Assembly (NCBI GenBank): GCA_030142905.1
Contig: JASJOG010000563.1
Span: 1 to 64,000, forward strand
DNA from: Heliopora coerulea
Lineage: Eukaryota > Cnidaria > Anthozoa > Scleralcyonacea > Helioporidae
DNA length: 64,000 bases
Reading direction: 5' to 3'
The notes under the pieces are model-generated. The model worked only from the letters and a program-made list of their open reading frames with translations, was not told where the DNA came from and ran no database searches. Shown here in pieces: positions 59,614-64,000 of the stretch. Every line of letters starts with the position of its first letter. Position 1 is the first letter of the stretch. Both the position numbers and the translations under genes were made by a program.

Positions 59614-62600
59614 TTAAAGATCCATAAAGTCCTCCTCTTCTTCGTGAATAGGCCCCAGCAAACGGCGAGATGCCGCGGCGTGTCTCTGCTGTTCCGCCAA
59701 CTCGCGCCAAGATCGTCCCCCGCGACGCATATTACTTTTCAACAAGCTAAAGTTTGTGTTATTTCGAGAAGACATCTTCTCTTTCAAGTAGTAATCTCGC
59801 TCGTTCCAAGGTTTCGTGTAGATTAAGACAAGAACGAGAACGAGGCAGAGGAAAAAAAGTGAGCCCACGGCCCAAGCCGCTTGCCCGGTGTTAACATGTC
59901 TTTTTTCAGGTTTCAGTTGCTTCTTTAAGTTTTGGATCAACTGTTTCTTCAGTTTCTTCGACGAATGGCCGTGCTTGTGTATGGCATTGTAGTGCTCGCC
60001 CAGGATAGCAATGTTTTTTTCTTGATCTATTGTCTGTCAGGAAAGTAGAAAGAGGTTTAGATTTTCAGAGAAGTCCTTGGATTATCGCAACCTTTTTGAG
60101 GTTTTTTCACAAATGTTTACGTGAACCAACACCCAATTTGCATAAAGGGGCGTCTTCTTAGAATGAAAAAGGGTAACTCTTGGCAGTTAATAAATTTTAA
60201 AAATTTAAATAAAATAAATTTCCAGGTGCTCTACCCCAGACCCCTGCCGATCTTTGTTACCCTCCCTGCTTGGTGGTCAGCGCCATCTCTGTCAAAGATG
60301 CCGCAAAACTGCGGCAAAACTCAGAAGCGAGCAGTTCAACTGCATTACTTCGCGATCCTTTCGCTACATTTGCAAGAAAACCAATAAAAACTGCAGAAAT
60401 TCTCACCTTGAATCGTTTCTTGGGGCACAATTCACTGTCCGCAGCGTCAGAGACAACATGAGCTGGTTGTAATAAGCCAAGGCTATACTCTCCGTCAAGA
60501 AGACTATAACTAGCCGGACCCTTCATTGCATTGTTCTTGATCCAATTTTCACTGGCAGTCTCATTGACATACCAGTCGGCATAAAAAGAGGCCCAAGCAA
60601 CCATAGCAATTGGCTGATTAATAGAATAATAACAAGATACTGTCATACTAGACTGTATAACGACTTGTACACGAAGTTACGAAAAATTCTAGACTGTGTA
60701 CCATCAGGTATGAAGTAACTAAAATATCAGAAAGCTGCGAAATAAATCCAACCGGCTTCCATCTGCTGCTCACCGCCTTAGCTGCCGGTCCAGCTGGTTG
60801 CAATAGTATTATATTTTACCAAATGTCATTGTGTCATGCCTGTATTAATCACCGACATAACCTCCCACCACGAACCACTATGTACACAGAAGTCATGATC
60901 AGGCCCCCGGCAGAGGCCTCTATAGCTCGATCATGGGTAACATTTCCACCAACAGTCCTTGACGTTGCGTTTTTCGCAACTGGTCTTTGTTAAGTTTAAC
61001 AGAAGGCTTTTTCTCTTTCGTTCGCACTTGGAGTTTCCTTTCTACAATTTCCTCATAGATGTAAATAAACGGATATATTTAACGCCAATATTAATCCCAT
61101 TGCTGTGTTTGGAAATGCCGATTGAGAAGTTTGGTAGCGTGGTACTAGGGGGGGGGGGCGATACAATTCATGAGTAGCGGCTAGTCAACGACATCGGTTT
61201 GACAGAATTGCACTTTAAGCGTTGGTTAAAGTTACAGGTTAATTTGCTCGTCATTGACGTAGATATTTTCTTGCATGTGCAGAGGGTAATTTCAAGGGGT
61301 AAGAAATACACGGTGGAAACACGAGGCAAGGTCGAGTGCTTTTGGGTATTTCTTAGTTGAAAGATCCTGTGTTTTATAACTGTGCAGAGATGGAAAATCT
61401 TGGACCAAACTAAACAGTGATATACTATTAAGTGAAATAAAAATTACTTACAGCTAACTGCAATATGGCTGAGTATTTACAAACCTGAGAAATGTTGAGA
61501 TGTTCATACGGAGTTATAATATGCCTTCGCATGCATTTGGTAGCGATTTTCCGCAGTTTCGCAACGTTTTCCTTACTTGTGCATGGATGATAGAGAAAGA
61601 CAACTGCGCCATGCTTTAAAAATTAAAAGTGGAAAGAAACAAATTGCTTAACCCTTTAGCGCCCACGTGTACTGCACATGTAACATATCTGTACGATTCA
61701 ATACACACAAATTATATTCATCAACAGAATTCAATGGGCTTTCAAAAGAATTTTGGATTGATTTAATAATTTAAAATTTCTTTAGAAAAATCTGGAATTT
61801 AAAGCATTAATGGAAGAGTATAGAACAGGAGAATATGATGCCAGAGTAATAGTCGCCACACTAGGGGTACAGCAGCACACGGGTGTCAATTCATTCATGG
61901 AAGTGGAGGGGGACACAGGCATGATCAGGCCACAGTGCAGGCCTGCCAAAGGTGAAGTGTGAACCTTCTTAGTGAATCCGGAGAAAAAGTTTTAAAACAT
62001 CTGGTTGCCAAAAGGCTTTTGTGAATTTTGAGACTTTGTTTAAGCAAATTTTGCACTTTAACTTCCTTTAGAAAAGAAGCTATATTTGTTGCAATTTCAT
62101 GATAGTCTATGCTCTCTTAAGCTTTATGCTTTATGAGTGAACTTTGAGGCAATGATTAAACTAACTGCTAATTTTGTCTGCTCCATTACAGAATACAAGT
62201 TTTAATTTGACAGCCATCCAAAATGTTGTGGGTTGACAACTGATACATTGTCCCCTACTCTAGAAAGTGCAGATGGGACATGTTCCCCCTGTCCCCACCA
62301 ATTGATGCCTACGTAGCAGCAGGAGAAACAACATGAACTGAGGAAAGGAAGAAAAGAAAATGTAGCACTTACAAGAATTGTAATTATGTTGCCTTTCATA
62401 CTAAAAACCTTAATTATTTGAAAATCAACCACAACACCCTTGAGGCTGGAAAGATCTTGGTATAAGGCCGCAAAAATAAAATGTAACATGACATAAAAAC
62501 TCACCTGAAGTAATAAAATCCATTGTGATATTGGCAAATAACTATAATCTCCATACTTTGGGTAAACAGTCAGTGAATTCTGTTGCCTAAAGGTAGAATA

Positions 62601-63909
62601 TTAAAAAAGCAAATATAAGCAAAATTAAATGCAGTATTAAAAAGAAAATTAAAAACAGTATTAAATACAAAAATAAATCTAAAATTGAGAGGACAGTTGA
62701 CACTCAAGGTGATGCAGAAAAGGAATGATGCTGATCTGTTTTCCACATATATTGACTCCACAGTTTAAAGAAATATGTTTTGAAGCTAATATCTTGAATA
62801 TCTTGAATATTGCATATCACCACATGTTCATGTGGCCTTTTGATCCTGAGAAAATAGTTGTTTTCTTTTTACTTTTATAACAAATGCTGAGCTAATGATA
62901 ACAGTTTCTGAATAAAAATATACAAAGACTATTTGTTCTCACCCTCCTTCTGGCTGCTTTGGTCTCTTGCAATGTAAAGGGTTTAGATTACAAACATATG
63001 GCTGAAAGACAAAAATACAAGTTCAATGCAATTTTATGTCACAAACATTCTTTTGAATTTTGTTATGATGAAGGGCATGTGGTTTGGACTGGAATCATAT
63101 GAGTTTGAATGGAGATTAAAATATTTAAAATTAAGGGAAGACTTTACAATTAATACTTTTCAGAAGTTTGAATTATAACTAATTTTCATGATTAATTTGT
63201 GTATCTGGTTTCTTTCTGACTGCCGTCCATATCACAATCTTTGTCCCTATGATTAGACATTTACAAATCAATCAATCAATCATTGCATGCAAAAAGGCCT
63301 ATTAGATTACAAAATTGCAATTGAGTTGCAAAAGTAATTTAATTGGTTCCTTGCTTGAAATAACTTATACGCTTACTATGAGATATGTTATCATTATGTC
63401 AAAATGGATAATCCTATGGAGGGTTTTTCCCAGGGTTTTGAGAAATGTTAAGCTTTAAGATGATTAATGTAGACTGGGTTGACCCATTATCCAATTAATA
63501 TATGTTTAAATTTGAACCATAACCAACTTTAACATGATGGAAATCACTGAAAGAGTTGGAATGACTCAATATGATCACCACTTACATCTGAATCAGTGTA
63601 GTAAACATAAATGCTTGTATTGGAATGAGGAACCTGAAAAAATAGGGAATAAAAAAACTTTAGCAGGAAAAATGAAGGCTTTGCAACAAAATAGCAAAGG
63701 AAACAATTTAGAACATATTTTAACTGACAGTGCTAATCCTGATATGATAGCAAGGAATCATTTTGTTGGTGATCATGATTTTTTAAAGGCACTGGCTAGC
63801 AAAAGAAAATAACATAACCATAATTGTTTACCTTCGCACTTTTCAACTTTATATCGCTACAGTTCCAAGTTTTATTGAAATGTACAGTTGGATACAAAGT
63901 ACTTGGCTT
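59614..63909 (-). CDS. TP53I13: TP53I13-like single-pass membrane protein, 5' end probably outside window
   Basis: Exons 63909-63832, 63001-62943, 62586-62505, 61613-61485, 60613-60407 and 60033-59614 join in frame to 324 residues plus stop. A luminal part carries VVFLYHPC, then ITPYEHLN, then PIAMVAWASFYADW. These match, in order, the FLYHPC, LTPD and PLVLTAWG stretches I know from human TP53I13 (p53-inducible protein 13). Cysteines in WNCSD, YVCNLNPLHC, YHPC, KCMRR and ELCPKK and sites NKT, NCS, NIS and NET indicate an extracytoplasmic glycosylated region. A helix (AVGSLFFLCLVLVLVLIY) and a basic, then acidic tail ending EEEEDFMDL follow. The signal-peptide exon is probably past 64000; alternatively translation may begin in-frame at 63987. 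The molecular function of the family is poorly known. Confidence 0.8.
63534..63812 (+). CDS. Possible small ORF inside an intron of the TP53I13-like gene, opposite strand
   Basis: Ninety-two codons from ATG to TAA, wholly inside the intron between exons 63832-63909 and 62943-63001. The composition is protein-like (a His/Cys cluster, YDHHLHLNQCSKHKC, and a Lys-rich middle) rather than repetitive, which is unusual for an AT-rich intron. I recognise no family, promoter or splice sites. It could be a nested gene, a transposon fragment or chance. Confidence 0.3.
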   Translation: MMEITERVGMTQYDHHLHLNQCSKHKCLYWNEEPEKIGNKKTLAGKMKALQQNSKGNNLEHILTDSANPDMIARNHFVGDHDFLKALASKRK

Positions 63910-64000
63910 CTGTAAAATAAAAATAAAAATAAAAATAATTGAACAAAAACAAAATAAATTAAACATGCTATTTTTGCTTTGCCACAAACTAAGACACCAT

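Overview
The window is animal nuclear DNA: AT-rich, with many introns carrying canonical GT/AG borders, dispersed palindromic elements and satellites. The intron-rich, ancestral-looking genes and the style of small palindromic elements suggest an anthozoan cnidarian, probably a stony coral; no species can be named from this sequence alone. Almost every long open frame here is a shadow or a repeat. The real genes were rebuilt exon by exon by following splice sites and reading phase.

Layout. (1) 50-10066, minus: a facilitated sugar transporter (SLC2A/GLUT family), paralogue A, whose 3' end runs off the left edge. (2) 10067-17862: intergenic, repeats only. (3) 17863-32689, minus: a complete second GLUT, paralogue B, 13 coding exons and 534 residues. 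Eight of its exons match paralogue A in length (one differs by a single codon), so this is a tandem duplication. Its introns hold a 2-kb 25-bp minisatellite and several transposon-like elements. (4) 32690-36675: intergenic, with a decayed LINE fragment and a tRNA-like relic. (5) 36913-51011, minus: ataxin-2 (Lsm, LsmAD, PAM2, Pro/Gln-rich tail), 22 coding exons, with a 21-bp minisatellite in intron 12. (6) 53549-58026, plus: a small secreted protein of 196 residues with a TATA box. Its four coding exons and all-phase-0 introns match the layout of type I four-helix cytokine genes. (7) 59614-63909, minus: a TP53I13-like single-pass membrane protein, whose 5' end is probably beyond the right edge.

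The genes do not form a functional cluster. The two GLUTs are duplicates that probably share a membrane sugar-uptake role. Ataxin-2 is an RNA-binding, poly(A)-binding-protein partner. The secreted four-helix candidate is the most novel item: no family was recognised from sequence, and the cytokine reading rests on predicted helices and gene structure only.
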